Assembly: GCF_963678635.1 (NCBI RefSeq)
Contig: NC_087065.1
Span: 26,867,254-26,931,253, forward strand
Direction of reading: 5' to 3'
Length of the DNA: 64,000 nucleotides
DNA from: Symsagittifera roscoffensis
Taxonomy: Eukaryota > Xenacoelomorpha > Acoela > Convolutidae
Below are positions 36,441 to 48,100 of this stretch, piece by piece. Made by a program: the position numbers and the translations under genes. Each line of letters opens with the position of its first letter. Positions within the stretch are counted from its first letter, which is position 1. The notes beneath the pieces were generated by a model. That model made no database searches. It was not told where the DNA came from and saw only the letters and a program-made list of their open reading frames with translations.

Positions 36441-38843
36441 ATGGACGAAAAATTTCAAAGTAAGATACGCAAGTTATTCGAAACCCGTCTAAATCTAGAA
36501 AATGAGCTGCTTAAAGGTCACTCATTATTACTTGAGTACATTGAGAATAATAGTCGCACTACAAAAATTGATAATGCTGTTTACAAATGTAAAATTGCGT
36601 TGGAAAAAGCTGTCGACGTCAATGAGCAATTAATTAGGTTAGCGGGAAAAACGGAAAATCCTGAAAAAATTATTGCTCAGCAAGACCTTTGGCTTAAGAA
36701 AGTAACCGAAATGAACGATAAAGTAATGCACGAAGCTCAGAGTTACAAGATGAGCCTTGAACCTTCGTCATTTCCAGCAGCCGGCATTACAGGGAGCAAG
36801 GGATCTTTACAACAAACTAGGTCTGAGACATCCTCACACTCGCACAAAACAAGTGATTCAGCAGCACGAGTATCTGAAAACAGGTCTAAGGTCTCTAATA
36901 AGTCTAAGGATAGTAGAAAGCTTGACTCACATAAGTCTGATAAATCTGCTTCCACTCGTCATACGTCGACTGTTCGCACTATGTCATCAAGTGAGAAACG
37001 GCATGAGTTAGCTTTAGTAAAACGACGCCATGAGGAGCTGGAAAGGCAGTATCAAGTATCTTTAAGACTTAAAGAGCAAGAGAACCGTCTTAAGTTCGAA
37101 CAAAGTCAGCTGGAACTAGAGCAATTGGCTGAAAATCATAAAAAGCAACTAATTGAAATGGAATTGAAAGCGTTTGAACTTGAGGACAGTTCATCTGAGG
37201 TTAGCGAGAAGGTAGCGGAAAGTAACTTAACAGGAGTAAGTCAACCTATTTCAAAGGTAGCAACCGATCGAACTAATGATTGGGTAGACTCTGTTAGTTC
37301 ACAAGCACCTCCCGACGTTGCTAGTGCGCCAGGTTTGCAGGCTTTCACTCATGTACCCATTTCGTCAGGACCGACGACTTCCGCCCTCCTTGCTCATGCA
37401 ATTCACACCAGTAATAGTCATAACCATGAGCACACAGCATTGAGTGACCCTGGAATCCATAGTTATGGACATCGGGCTATGCCTCAATTTGGCAGTGCAA
37501 GCCGTTTGCCATTGCAAGCTTCTGTTTCATTTCCAGCCTCTGTTCCATTCCCAGTTAACAATATGCATTCTATTGCACACGTGTCACCACCGTCTGCTGT
37601 TCCTTTACAGACCATGAGTTCAAACATAACTAATGGTAGTTTTGCCATCGCGCAACCGGAATCATTACCTGTCCCAATGTTACCGGCCCAACCCGGTTCT
37701 GGTTTTGTTTCTTTGTCGCCTGCATTTGCTGGTGGTGGCTTCTCATCTTCTGGAGTAAACCCAACGCCGGTTTTCTTTTCGGCACCTAATTGCCATGCAG
37801 CGCCATTCCAGACGCAACATAAACTTCCCTTTGTTCCGCATACTGTGTCACCTAATATCAACGATTACTACACAAGTGATGCAAACTTATGGCGATTGGC
37901 AGCTACAACTCCAATCGTCACGCCTGCTCAGTGTTGTAATGCTGGAAACATTTTTTCTAATGTGACAACTATTGTCCCATCGTGTAACACCGCCGCTCCG
38001 TATACTAGTGGTGGGACTGTGTATTTTAATACTCCCCCAGTTCATCCACAACATGTTCCGCATTTTGTCAATCAAACTAATACTGGTTATCAGCCAGTCA
38101 ACGAAGACTACGCACCGTCTCCCGCTTATCCGAACCAAGGTTGTTCATCGGATCGACCGCTCTCCGCTCGTGAATTGGCGGAATTATTGATGCATAGCCG
38201 CAAAGATCATCTTCCTGAATGGAAGTTAGCCCAGTTTGACGGCAACCCGTTAAACTGGCACGAATGGTTTGGTCAGTTTAAGTCCACCGTTGATTCCGCT
38301 GTTCTCACCGATGATACGAAATTGACATACTTAAAAACGCTCGTCACAGGCAAAGCAAAAACCGCAATTGCGGAGTTTAGTTATAGTGGCGTTATGTACA
38401 AGGATGCACTGGCCACCTTGCAACGGAAGTTTGGGCAACCACATGCCATTGTTGGTGCGCATCTTGATAAGCTGAATACTTTTCCTCCACTTAAGATGCA
38501 CAATTCGGAAAATGTCATTAGTTTCTCCTCTGCCATATCTGGCCTCGTAGCAGTTTTCAAATCATTGTCTTTCAACGATGATCTAAAGAGTGTTAACCTG
38601 TTAAACCAAGCTGTTAGTAAACTTCCGCCTAACCTCAAGGAGGCTTGGTCAATGCATACTGTTAGACATAATTGGCAGCGACCAACACTCTTAGACTTTA
38701 ACAACTGGTTGAAAGAAAAGGCCGAGGGGCATGAAAGATTACGTTTACTCAGCTCTAAGGCAAAAAACGAAGAACCAGTTAAGCCAAAAACAACCAAAGT
38801 TTTTGCAGCCAATAGCCAGGTAACTAGTAAGGCTCAGGATTAG
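36441..38843 (+). CDS. Gag polyprotein of the BEL/Pao element
   Basis: ATG at 36441 (an in-frame GTG lies nine bases upstream), 800 residues, ending at TAG 38841-38843. The N-terminal helical region is followed by a Ser/Lys-rich stretch, a charged coiled coil (residues about 190-255, LALVKRRHEELERQY) and a long Pro/Ser/Asn-rich linker. The C-terminal DUF1759-type Gag core is LAQFDGNPLNWHEWFGQFKS through VGAHLDKLNTFPPLK. It would form the particle shell and bind the RNA. The expected zinc knuckle is not in this ORF but right after the stop in the same frame. Confidence 0.9.
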   Translation: MDEKFQSKIRKLFETRLNLENELLKGHSLLLEYIENNSRTTKIDNAVYKCKIALEKAVDVNEQLIRLAGKTENPEKIIAQQDLWLKKVTEMNDKVMHEAQSYKMSLEPSSFPAAGITGSKGSLQQTRSETSSHSHKTSDSAARVSENRSKVSNKSKDSRKLDSHKSDKSASTRHTSTVRTMSSSEKRHELALVKRRHEELERQYQVSLRLKEQENRLKFEQSQLELEQLAENHKKQLIEMELKAFELEDSSSEVSEKVAESNLTGVSQPISKVATDRTNDWVDSVSSQAPPDVASAPGLQAFTHVPISSGPTTSALLAHAIHTSNSHNHEHTALSDPGIHSYGHRAMPQFGSASRLPLQASVSFPASVPFPVNNMHSIAHVSPPSAVPLQTMSSNITNGSFAIAQPESLPVPMLPAQPGSGFVSLSPAFAGGGFSSSGVNPTPVFFSAPNCHAAPFQTQHKLPFVPHTVSPNINDYYTSDANLWRLAATTPIVTPAQCCNAGNIFSNVTTIVPSCNTAAPYTSGGTVYFNTPPVHPQHVPHFVNQTNTGYQPVNEDYAPSPAYPNQGCSSDRPLSARELAELLMHSRKDHLPEWKLAQFDGNPLNWHEWFGQFKSTVDSAVLTDDTKLTYLKTLVTGKAKTAIAEFSYSGVMYKDALATLQRKFGQPHAIVGAHLDKLNTFPPLKMHNSENVISFSSAISGLVAVFKSLSFNDDLKSVNLLNQAVSKLPPNLKEAWSMHTVRHNWQRPTLLDFNNWLKEKAEGHERLRLLSSKAKNEEPVKPKTTKVFAANSQVTSKAQD

Positions 38844-41800
38844 TCTAAGTTTCCGCCGTGCGTTTTGTGTAAGGGTAGTCATGCATTGTGGAATTGTGCT
38901 GTTTTTAAGGAAAAGAATGCTACTCAGCGAGCAAAATACGTAGCTGAACAGAAACTTTGCTTCGCTTGTCTCAATGGCAATCATAGTTTCCGGCAATGTT
39001 CTAGAGCAAAAAAGTGCCCGAAGCCAGAGTGTGATAGCACACATAATATCTTGCTCCATGGAGCCGAAAGAATATTTCCTCGGAAGGAAAATTCGAAGGT
39101 CTCGAATAAGGCTGGAACAAACAAATCCAAGGAGAATACAAACACTTCCACCCATGCCGCTGTTAGTGATGTACATGACATTGAATCTTCTAAAGGGTTG
39201 TTGCCAATTGCAACACTTGGTGTATCCTCGGATGTAACCAGTCTCCTGACGTTGGTTCTTTGTGATAGTGCATCGACTCACTCCTGGGTGTCTTCGTCAC
39301 TCGTAAACCGTCTCGGCTTAGTAGGGGAGCCCGTTAACTTGTCAATTAGTGGTTTCAATTCGACCACCGTTGTTGAGACTCAGAGGGTCAAGTTTACAGT
39401 TTCCTCCGAGCCAAACAATAGTGATTTCGTATTTTCTCTCTGTGCATATGTTAAAGACAACATTCGGATTGGTTCCGAATTAATCAATATTGCTGATTTG
39501 CAGAATAAATATCCACAATTAGCACCTATTAAGCCCATTCAATATACTTATGAGGACGTTGAAGTTATTATCGGACAAGACTACTACCATGCCGTTAGAC
39601 CCATTGAGTTCATCTTGGGAGATGATAAAAACTCACCGTGTTCCGTTCGCCTACCGATAGGTTGGGTCTTAAGTGGTCCGTTGCCGCCGTCCGGTAATTC
39701 TACTTCTTCGTGTTTCAAGTGTGTTGTTGAAGATTCTTCTCTGACAGACCAGATAAAATCCTGGTACGAGTTGGAATCGTATGGTGCTTTCAAACAAGTC
39801 GATGCCCGTTCCGCCGCGGATAAACATGCTTTATCCATCCTCAATTCTGAAACCGTTCACAATGGCGAAAGATACATTGTGCCTATGCTTTGGATTGATA
39901 GTAATGCCAGTCTACCAAACAATTATTACTCGTCACTCGCCCAATTTAAATCATTGGAGAGAAGGTTAAGTAAAGACCCTGAGCTGCGCGAAAGATACGC
40001 GGAAACCATTAGAGAGGACATTAGGAAAGGCTATGTCGTTACCGTCGAACCGCATGATCCACGTAAGCGTTCCGATCGCGAGTGGTATCTTCCACACCAT
40101 CCCGTCGTAAATCCGAATAAGCCGGGTAAGGTGCGCCGAGTCCTTAATGGGGCTTCTAAGTTTCACGGCACATCCTTAAATAAGTCCTTATTGGTGGGTC
40201 CTGACCTACTCCAAAATTTAATTTTTGTGCTTTTGCGATTCCGTCAACATAAGTACGCCGTCTCCGCGGATATAGAGGGTATGTTCCTCCAGGTAGGAGT
40301 CCTTGCCCGCGATCAAATTTCGCTCCGTTTTTTGTGGCGGGAGGATACCACTTCCGATGTGGTAGTTCATCAGTACACTCGCCATATATTCGGCGCACGG
40401 GATTCGCCTACGTGCGCCAATTTCGCGTTGCGAAAAACAGCAACTGATAATATGTCCACATACCCTGAGGCCGCCTCAGTCGTAAATGAAAAATTTTACA
40501 TGGACGATTACTTGGATTCATTCGAGATCGTTACCCAAGCAATTAAAACTAGTCGCGATTTGGTTTCCTTACTAAAATTGGGAGGATTTAATTTGACTAA
40601 ATTTGTCAGTAATGCTGATGAAATCACTTCAGCAATGAACCCCGAGGAATCCGAAACCTCATCTTCACCCATCAAGGAAATATGTAACGGTGCCGAACAA
40701 CCATCACACGTCTTAGGTCTTAAGTGGGACCATGTGAAAGACACATTGGTTGTTAGCAGAGGCGTGGATCGTCCTCTCGATAAAGCAATAACTCAACGAA
40801 CCGTCTTGAGTTTCGTCTCTTCTGTGTTTGACCCTGTTGGGTTAGTAGCTCCATACACAGTTAGGGCCCGCCTTTTACTGAAAGATATTTGGAAAATCAG
40901 TGGTCAAAGTTGGGACGACGAATTGCCAGAAGACATAAGAGATAAGTTTCTCGAGTGGCACTCCGGTCTCCCTCTCTTAGGGCAATTGACTATTCCCCGT
41001 TGTTACTTCACAGAGCCTGTTGATCAAATTGAGCTCCACATGTTCGGTGATAGCTCGCAGGACGTTTTCTGTGCTGTTGGATTTTTGCGTGCGCGACTCG
41101 CGAGCTCGCATAAAACTCAAATATCCTTCATCTTTGGTAAAGCCCGCGTTGCGCCCATGAAAGCGCTATCTATACCGAAGCTAGAGCTTCAAGCTGCTCT
41201 GCTCGCCACACGACTAAAAGATGATATACTGACCGCACTTACCGTCTCTATTAATCATGTCTTTATGTGGACAGATAGTACAACAGTTTTGCAGTGGCTA
41301 AACTCCACTGAAAAATTACCTGTATTCGTCGCTAATCGTGTCGGCGAAATCCTCGAGTCGACCACTATTGATGAGTGGCACCATGTTCTGAGCGGCGATA
41401 ATCCAGCTGATACCGGTACGCGGGGGATTTCTTCGGAAGCCCTCAAGGATAGCAGCTGGGTTATTGGTCCGAGCATTCTCAGGACTACTGATTGGCCGTT
41501 TATACCCGACGAACGTGTAATCAATAAAATTCGTTTGAAGGGTCCTTCTTGTGATGTTGATAATTGCTTGGAGACATCATCTTCCTTCGTCACCGATGTC
41601 ACATCAATCAAACATCCCGAACACGGGTTCAATTGGGAAAGGTTCAGTTCCTTTACAAGATATAAGCGAGTAGTCGCTTTTATGTTGAGGGTGTTGCCTT
41701 CACATAAGCATTTTCGTGGTAAAGACCTACGAATCACCGACCCTACTGAACTTGATATTGCAGAAAGCAAACTGATTCATCTTGCTCAGATGGAATCCTT

Positions 41801-43117
41801 TCCAGTTGAGTTAAAAGCACTCACCGCTGGCAAACCTATTAAGAATAGTAGTAAAATTGCCACATACTCGCCATTTATCGGTCCCGCTGGTATCATTCGT
41901 TCCACCGGACGGATTGTGCGCTTAGTGAATACCGAGTTTGATACTAAGCACCCAATAATACTCGACGCCCGACATACCTTAGTTCGTTTGGTGGCCCGCA
42001 GCCTCCACCATAAGCATTTTCATCAAGGATTGGATTACATGCGCTCCGTTTTAAATATGAAATATGCAATACTTGGGTTGCGTCGACTACTGCGGTCTAT
42101 CGAAAATCAATGTGTAACATGCCGTAAACGCAAAGCAAGCACCATCCAGCCAATTATGTCTGATTTACCGGTCGAACGTCTCGGATACAAGCAACCACCC
42201 TTCAATCATACGGGTGTGGATTACTTTGGACCGCTTTACGTTCCGGTTCGCAGAAGCACGGAAAAAGATGGGGATTTCTTTTTACTTGCCTCACCACCAG
42301 GGCTGTACACCTTGAGATTGTACCGTCTCTGGACACCAGTTCGTGTGTCATGGGCATTGAACGGTTCGTTGCGCGCCGTGGTACGCCAAGCACAATCTGG
42401 TCGGATAATGGCACGAACTTCGTTGGTGCGGAAAAGGAATTACTTGCCTGCATCAAGAGCTGGAATGGCATGGCTCCGACCATTTTTGCACATAAAGGTG
42501 TTACTTGGAAATTTAACCCGCCAGGCGCACCCCATCATGGCGGCTCCTGGGAACGCCTCGTCCGAAGCGTGAAGCGCGTGCTGTACGATATCCTAGGCAG
42601 TAGGCGAGTCACTGAAGAGGCGTTAGGAACAACACTCTGCTTAGTTGAACAGGCTTTGAATTCGAGGCCAATCACTTCCGTTAGTACCGATTCACGTGAG
42701 TTGGAAGCGTTAACCCCAAACCATTTTTTGCTTGGACAACATGCCACAAGCTTTCCTTCGCTTTTACCCGGGGAGCACTTCGATCACAAGAAAAGGTACG
42801 TGCGAGCGCAGTCATATGCTAACGCGATTTGGTCTCGTTGGCTTCGAGAATATGTTCCCTCGCTGAATAAGCGTGTCAAGTGGCACACTCATTCTGACTT
42901 CACTCTTAAAACAGGCGATCTCGTGTGGGTGATTGAGCCCGATAGTCCGCGTGGGTACTACCCTCTCGCCCGAATCGTCAAGCTAAACTACGGACAGGAC
43001 GGTTGCGCCCGATCCGCCCTTGTCAGGACCGCAACCCGTGAAGTCACGCGGCCGACCGTTAAGCTCGCTCCGGTTCTTCCTTCTTCAGGGGGGGAGGATG
43101 TTGCAATGCAAATGTAG
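38844..43117 (+). pseudogene. Pol polyprotein of the BEL/Pao element, one frame break
   Basis: Same frame as Gag, directly after its TAG, open to 42572. Order: zinc knuckle CVLCKGSHALWNC (38859), a second Cys cluster, Pao-type aspartic protease (LCDSASTHSWVS, 39261), RT (SADIEGMFLQV; YMDD box near 40500), RNase H (MFGDSSQD and MWTDSTTVLQWL), integrase zinc motif (HHKHFHQG..CVTCRKRK) and first catalytic Asp in GVDYFGPL. The frame then shifts by one base at the A run 42262-42266. The second frame, to TAG 43117, holds WSDNGTNF and HHGGSWERLVR (second Asp and Glu) and the C-terminal DUF5641-type domain (TGDLVWVIEPDSPRGYYPLA). The stop lies 19 bases inside the 3' LTR. No AUG follows the gag stop before the zinc knuckle, so expression needs readthrough. 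Confidence 0.88.
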
Positions 43118-43538
43118 AGTATAGAATGTAGAGTATAGATGCATATAAAACAATAGTATAAATGCATAAAACTGAACCAAAATGTAACAACAATAAGCAC
43201 AGTTGGCCGAGTGGCCTAAGCTAACGCCGATTATATAGGTTAACAGTTGACGTAGGTTCGAGTCCCCCACCTGCCCATGTATTAATATACTAAAAACGGG
43301 GGTTACATCCTATTTTAACTGTTTTTTGGTTCTAATTCGGTTCAGCCTTGATTAAGGTTGACCGCCAAAAAGAGCAATTTGTCTCAAGGACATTACCGAC
43401 CGGTCCTTGTGGCTAGCTTGCGCCGATTTGTACCAAAAACGCTCAGATGCTAAAAATGTTGTATGATGTCCTGATCAATAGAAAAATACCGAAATTTATC
43501 TATTGCCTGAGTTATTTACCGATAAATATCTCTTATTA
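43099..43538 (+). repeat. 3' LTR of the BEL/Pao element, truncated by the gap
   Basis: Begins TGTTGCAATG right after the purine tract AGGGGGGGGAGGA. It matches 33935-34374 base for base as far as I can see, then enters the N run about 45 bases before its expected end. Confidence 0.88.
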
Positions 43539-43738
43539 NNNNNNNNNNNNNNNNNNNNNNNNNNNNNNNNNNNNNNNNNNNNNNNNNNNNNNNNNNNNNN
43601 NNNNNNNNNNNNNNNNNNNNNNNNNNNNNNNNNNNNNNNNNNNNNNNNNNNNNNNNNNNNNNNNNNNNNNNNNNNNNNNNNNNNNNNNNNNNNNNNNNNN
43701 NNNNNNNNNNNNNNNNNNNNNNNNNNNNNNNNNNNNNN
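43539..43738. other. Assembly gap (200 N) at the 3' LTR
   Basis: Exactly 200 N. It hides the end of the LTR and the 3' target-site duplicate. Identical LTRs are a usual cause of such breaks. Confidence 0.95.
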
Positions 43739-44528
43739 CCAGAATTTACCTTTTTTTGAATAGAACTAAGCTTTCGCGTGAAATTAGGGACTTCAAGCCG
43801 AAAATTGCCTCATCAAGTCATGAAATACGATTCATTTGAAAAAGTTTTTGAAGAATTACTCAATTTCATGATCTTTCTTCTTTAGTTATTGGCGTTTTCA
43901 TAAAATTTAAGCCTCCAAATGATGTTTCGGAAAGTTGAAAAACAAAACACAGTTGAAGGCAATTTTCTGGTTTACAATTCATGCATTTCAAAAAGCAGCT
44001 GATATTTTTAACGGATACCAATCCTAAGTGATTTATTGTCATGAATAACGCTTATTCTGGTCTAAACTTGCCTTGAATTTTTAAAAGCAACGTTTTACAG
44101 ATGAAAAAAAAAACAGTGATTTGAGGTGCATGTAAAGATTAAATTTCGGCCTGAAGTCCCTTCGGCTTGAAGTCCCGTAAGCTTGTTGTCGTAGACTTGT
44201 TTGATCTTACGTTCTCACAGGCTACAGCAGACTATATTACAATCACAAGCAAAAGAGCAAATAACAAATAAAAATTGGAACCAATACCGACGCAACTACC
44301 TTAATTATAAAGTCGGAGCGTTTTAGCAAAAGGAGTAGACTAATTAGGACTACTTCGGGTGGGTATTCACAAGTACCAAAATGATAAATCAGTCCCATTT
44401 GTACCAAAATAAGAAATCAATCGTATTAGTTCCAAAAAAAATTCAATTGGCCAAAGACTATTATGCCGACTATTTTAAGCTCTTGGTTTAAGGTCGCCAG
44501 TAAGCGCGCTACGCGCGCGTCGCCGCTT
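43739..44528. other. Spacer between the BEL element and the Polinton, no gene seen
   Basis: AT-rich, no ORF worth calling. It ends in TAAGCGCGCTACGCGCG..CCGCTTA (about 44502-44530), an imperfect G/C-rich palindrome that abuts the Polinton terminus. Confidence 0.5.
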
Positions 44529-44748
44529 AGTAGTATTGTATCGTGTCCCGGATCCTAAGGGGGGGGGGGGTCCTTCCTAAGGGGGGTCCTCACGTAAAGC
44601 AAAATCCTAGGAAAGGGGTCCTTAATTTTTTGGAGGACCCCTATCCTAGGATTTTGTAAATGATCGCAAGTTCCCACCCCTAAAGTAAAATACCCCCTCC
44701 TTAGGATCTGGTTAAGCTGAGCTCAACAACCGGGACGCGATACAATAA
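44529..44748 (+). repeat. Left terminal inverted repeat of the Polinton
   Basis: Matches 62598-62821 in reverse complement. It is itself fold-back: it opens AGTATTGTATCGTGTCCCGG and closes with CCGGGACGCGATACAATA, and it has a central inverted pair AAAATCCTAGGA / TCCTAGGATTTT. The G runs near 44562 are a sequencing risk. Confidence 0.88.
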
Positions 44749-45121
44749 TTCCTTCTAATTCCTTTTAAAGCGGTCCTTTTTCCCGCGATAATTAAAATTA
44801 ATCGTCCTAATTCCTGAACTTTTCTTTTTCGTCCTAGTTTCATGTGGATATCATTTCCTGGCTTTCTTTCTTTCTTTTCGTCAAAGATTTGTCATGCTAT
44901 TAAAGTTTGTTAACAAGCCTAAGGATTTCACACATTTGTTTGAATTAACACTTGGTTTGCGTCTACTAGTTTATTTGCCTGAAGCTATTTATGTTAAAAC
45001 AGTGATTGAGCTCAATACGAGTATTTTATTAGTTGTAAATTGGTAAAAACCAAAACATATACAAGTCGAAGTATAAAAAGGACGAAGAGTAAAAATCATC
45101 TGAAAATATATGTTTCAGACT

Positions 45122-48100
45122 TTAATGTTTATTGTTTTGGTTTTCTTTGCGCTGTTTTTTAGATGGTCGTTCTTCTGAAGCTTCAGATAAAATAAATGGT
45201 TTTTTTATAGGGGGACGTTCACGGACTCGGCTACTAGAAGCTTCTTCTTCTTCTTGCAGCTCTGCTTCTGAGTAGGGCCGCTGTAAAAATCCCCAATCCG
45301 GAAGTGTAAAATCGGGAGAACTGTTGTCAGTTTCATTGTATGAGTTGGCCCACTCGGTGTCCATGTAAATGTCTTCTAGAAAAGCATTTTCTTCAGCGGC
45401 TTTATGGCCAAAGGGCACTGTCGAAATTCCGTCGAAAAGTAGAAAACGTTTTGAGTCGAATGGTGATAATGCAAGTTTGTTTTGTTTCACTGTCATATTG
45501 GTGTGACCTTTCGAAACTATATTGTAGTTGTACACTCTCATTGTTTTTCCAGTGAATATGTGTCCCTGAAGGTTTGGTGGACCAGTTCTCTCTGTGCACT
45601 CCGTTTAATTCCTTTGGCTTTCAATTTTTGAGTGCCTTCTAAACAGAAGCAAAATTATTATTCTTTTCTACAACGTTGGGGATAGCTTCATTTCACTTCA
45701 GCAACTCAATTTATACCGAACAAAATTTGATTCATTTTACCAAAAAAGAGCAGAAGACTCTAAATTATCATTAAAAAAGAGGAAAAAAGAGGGATTATGT
45801 TGTCAGATAAATCAACGTTTAGGCAACATTGTATAATGTTGCCTAAATCAGCTAAATGCCCAGAGTTTAATGCAACAAATTAAGGGGTGTAGGTAGGTTG
45901 GTGGTGGTATTTTTGTTCTGTAAAAGGTAGGAATGGGGGGTGGAAGGGTGGCTTAAATTTTATTTACCATTAAGGACGACCGAATATAGTTTCGGTTTTA
46001 GGGCGATGAATTCTCTGATCGGCTTCCCACCAGTCTCGTCTTTGAACTTCAGCACAACTTTCTTGTTGGTATCCTCGAACAAGAAATGGTCCTTATCGTA
46101 ATTTGAAAAGTCGAAATCAGCTTTTATTTTCTCCAAGTCTCGGTAAACGTCATCAGTTTTTATAGCGTAAATAAAACTATCCGTGTCGGAGTAAAGGAGT
46201 TCCAAGTTTAGATTTGGTTTCATTTTTTGATAATGAAACTGAAACATGAAGCGCTTGGCGAGGTCTAGGATGGTTGCACCAACTATCATAGGTTTATCCC
46301 ACAATATTTTTGTTACTGAAAAGCTAATTGTGGCTAATTGATCGTCAATGATTTGAAAGCTTTTCATTGTGCTCAGAGCTGTTTTTTGTAAAAGTTCTCT
46401 CTCATTCCTCACAATCTCCAGCTTCTTTCTTCCTAACTTAGACTCCATTGTCTTACCGAAAGCTGAATTAACAATTAGCTTGTAGAAGTTCTCCTGGAAT
46501 TTATTTACCGCGGCTTTTCGTAGGCGGGTGTTGAGGTCGACAAAGGGTGACATCCAGTGACTTTGGCGGAACTGAAGAACTTTTCCGAGGTGAGTTATTT
46601 TCATTCCCAGCTCATGGTAGAATTTTAGGGTAAGGTAGTGCAAAACATAACCTTCTTTAGGATGCAAGGTCTGTAGAAGCTTTGGCACTTTTGGCAGTGT
46701 GGTGATTCCCAATTTTCCCAACATGTCGACTTGCTCGTTGCTCATTGCACCGATGTCCACTACTTCACGAGATGGGGCAAGAGGGTAATCAGCAAAGAAG
46801 TCGTGAAGCTCTTCGGGTATGGTTAAATTGACTTCAACTATATAACCCCACTCTGAGGTTTCGCTTGTGAGCAGTATGTCTGCCAGACTTTTTTCAACTA
46901 TTGAAAAATCGTTTAAGGGCAAAGGGCAGTGTTTCATTATCCCCCCGTACAAATTGTTTGCATCAATATTGAGGATGTAGCTTGATGGTTCTGAGGGCGA
47001 AAAATCGTCGAGGTATTTATTGTTTGCTTTGTAAAATCGGCGCGCGTAAACCGACGACATGCCTCCTCGTATCATTCGCTGCACAAGGTGTAGATGTTCA
47101 CGGTCCGTTAAGAGTTTCAGTTCGGGCTTACAAACTTTTAGAAAGGCGTCCCCGGAAAGGTTACTTGCCGTGAAGTAACAGGCGCAATCCAGCCCGTATG
47201 TTTGATAGCAAACTTCACGAAAAGCTTCGAAAACGGAAGCAAGCAATAGCACATCTGTAGTCAAGTACAAGTCGTGGTAATCACCAAGTGAGCCACACTT
47301 CAGTTCGGTGAAAACTTTAAGGGCATGATTGTACTCGCTTCTTGAAACACTCGCATCCCCTCCTGTTAGACTATTTTTCCACATTGATCGTGGGGGAAGG
47401 CGAGTTTCTCGGAATTTTTCGAATGAGTTGAAGTATGAGTAGGGGTAATGCCCTTTCTGTTTCAACAAACTGACTTTTTCACGTGAGTGGCCGAGTTTTT
47501 CAAAATAGTTCTCCAGCAGAAAAAACTTTTCGTTGGGCAAATTATCGACAAGTTTTGCCAACGATGCTAGCATGAACCTATACGAATCGATGAATCTCAG
47601 ATTTTCGTAGAGTTTTTTGAGTTTTCCGTTTTTGTCCGTGTACGTCTTTATGTAGACTGAGATTGTCAAGGATATATATTTTTCTTCAGATGCGGGTATT
47701 ACGGAAAAAGTGTTTTCCGAATCGCTTTTTGCCAGCGCTTTGATTATAAAGTGTAAATCATAATTTGACAAATTATGAGCTACCACTGGAATGTAATTTG
47801 TTGTTTTTCTATTAACGTTACACTCATTGTGTGCCCAACCCAGAAACTTGTTGGTGTAATGGCAATGATCAAGTACCACTTGATCATTGTCGGAAAAATC
47901 ATTCTCGCATATCCAACAAATTGTAGCATCTTCCCGTTCCTGGTCTGTTATACCAGTGAAAGTGTAATATTTCCTTTTTTCTACGTAAATTTGTCTCGCT
48001 AACGATTCAAGGGAGCTAATTAGCTCTTCCATCACATTCGGTCCTCTTTTAAGCTCAAACTTTAACAGGTCTTTTTTCCCAAATTCGATTACTGCTAACG

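Larger units (their letters stand above)
33935..43538 (+). mobile_element. BEL/Pao LTR retrotransposon, young, 3' LTR cut by a gap
   Basis: Order: LTR (33935 to about 34421), primer-binding site, repeat-rich leader, unknown ORF, gag, pol with protease-RT-RNase H-integrase, a purine tract ending at 43098, and LTR (43099 into the gap). The DUF1759-type Gag domain, the Pao-type protease/RT and the C-terminal DUF5641-type domain after integrase are diagnostic of BEL/Pao. The two LTRs agree at every base I compared over about 440 bases, so insertion is recent in evolutionary terms. The 3' target-site duplicate cannot be read because of the gap. Confidence 0.92.
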
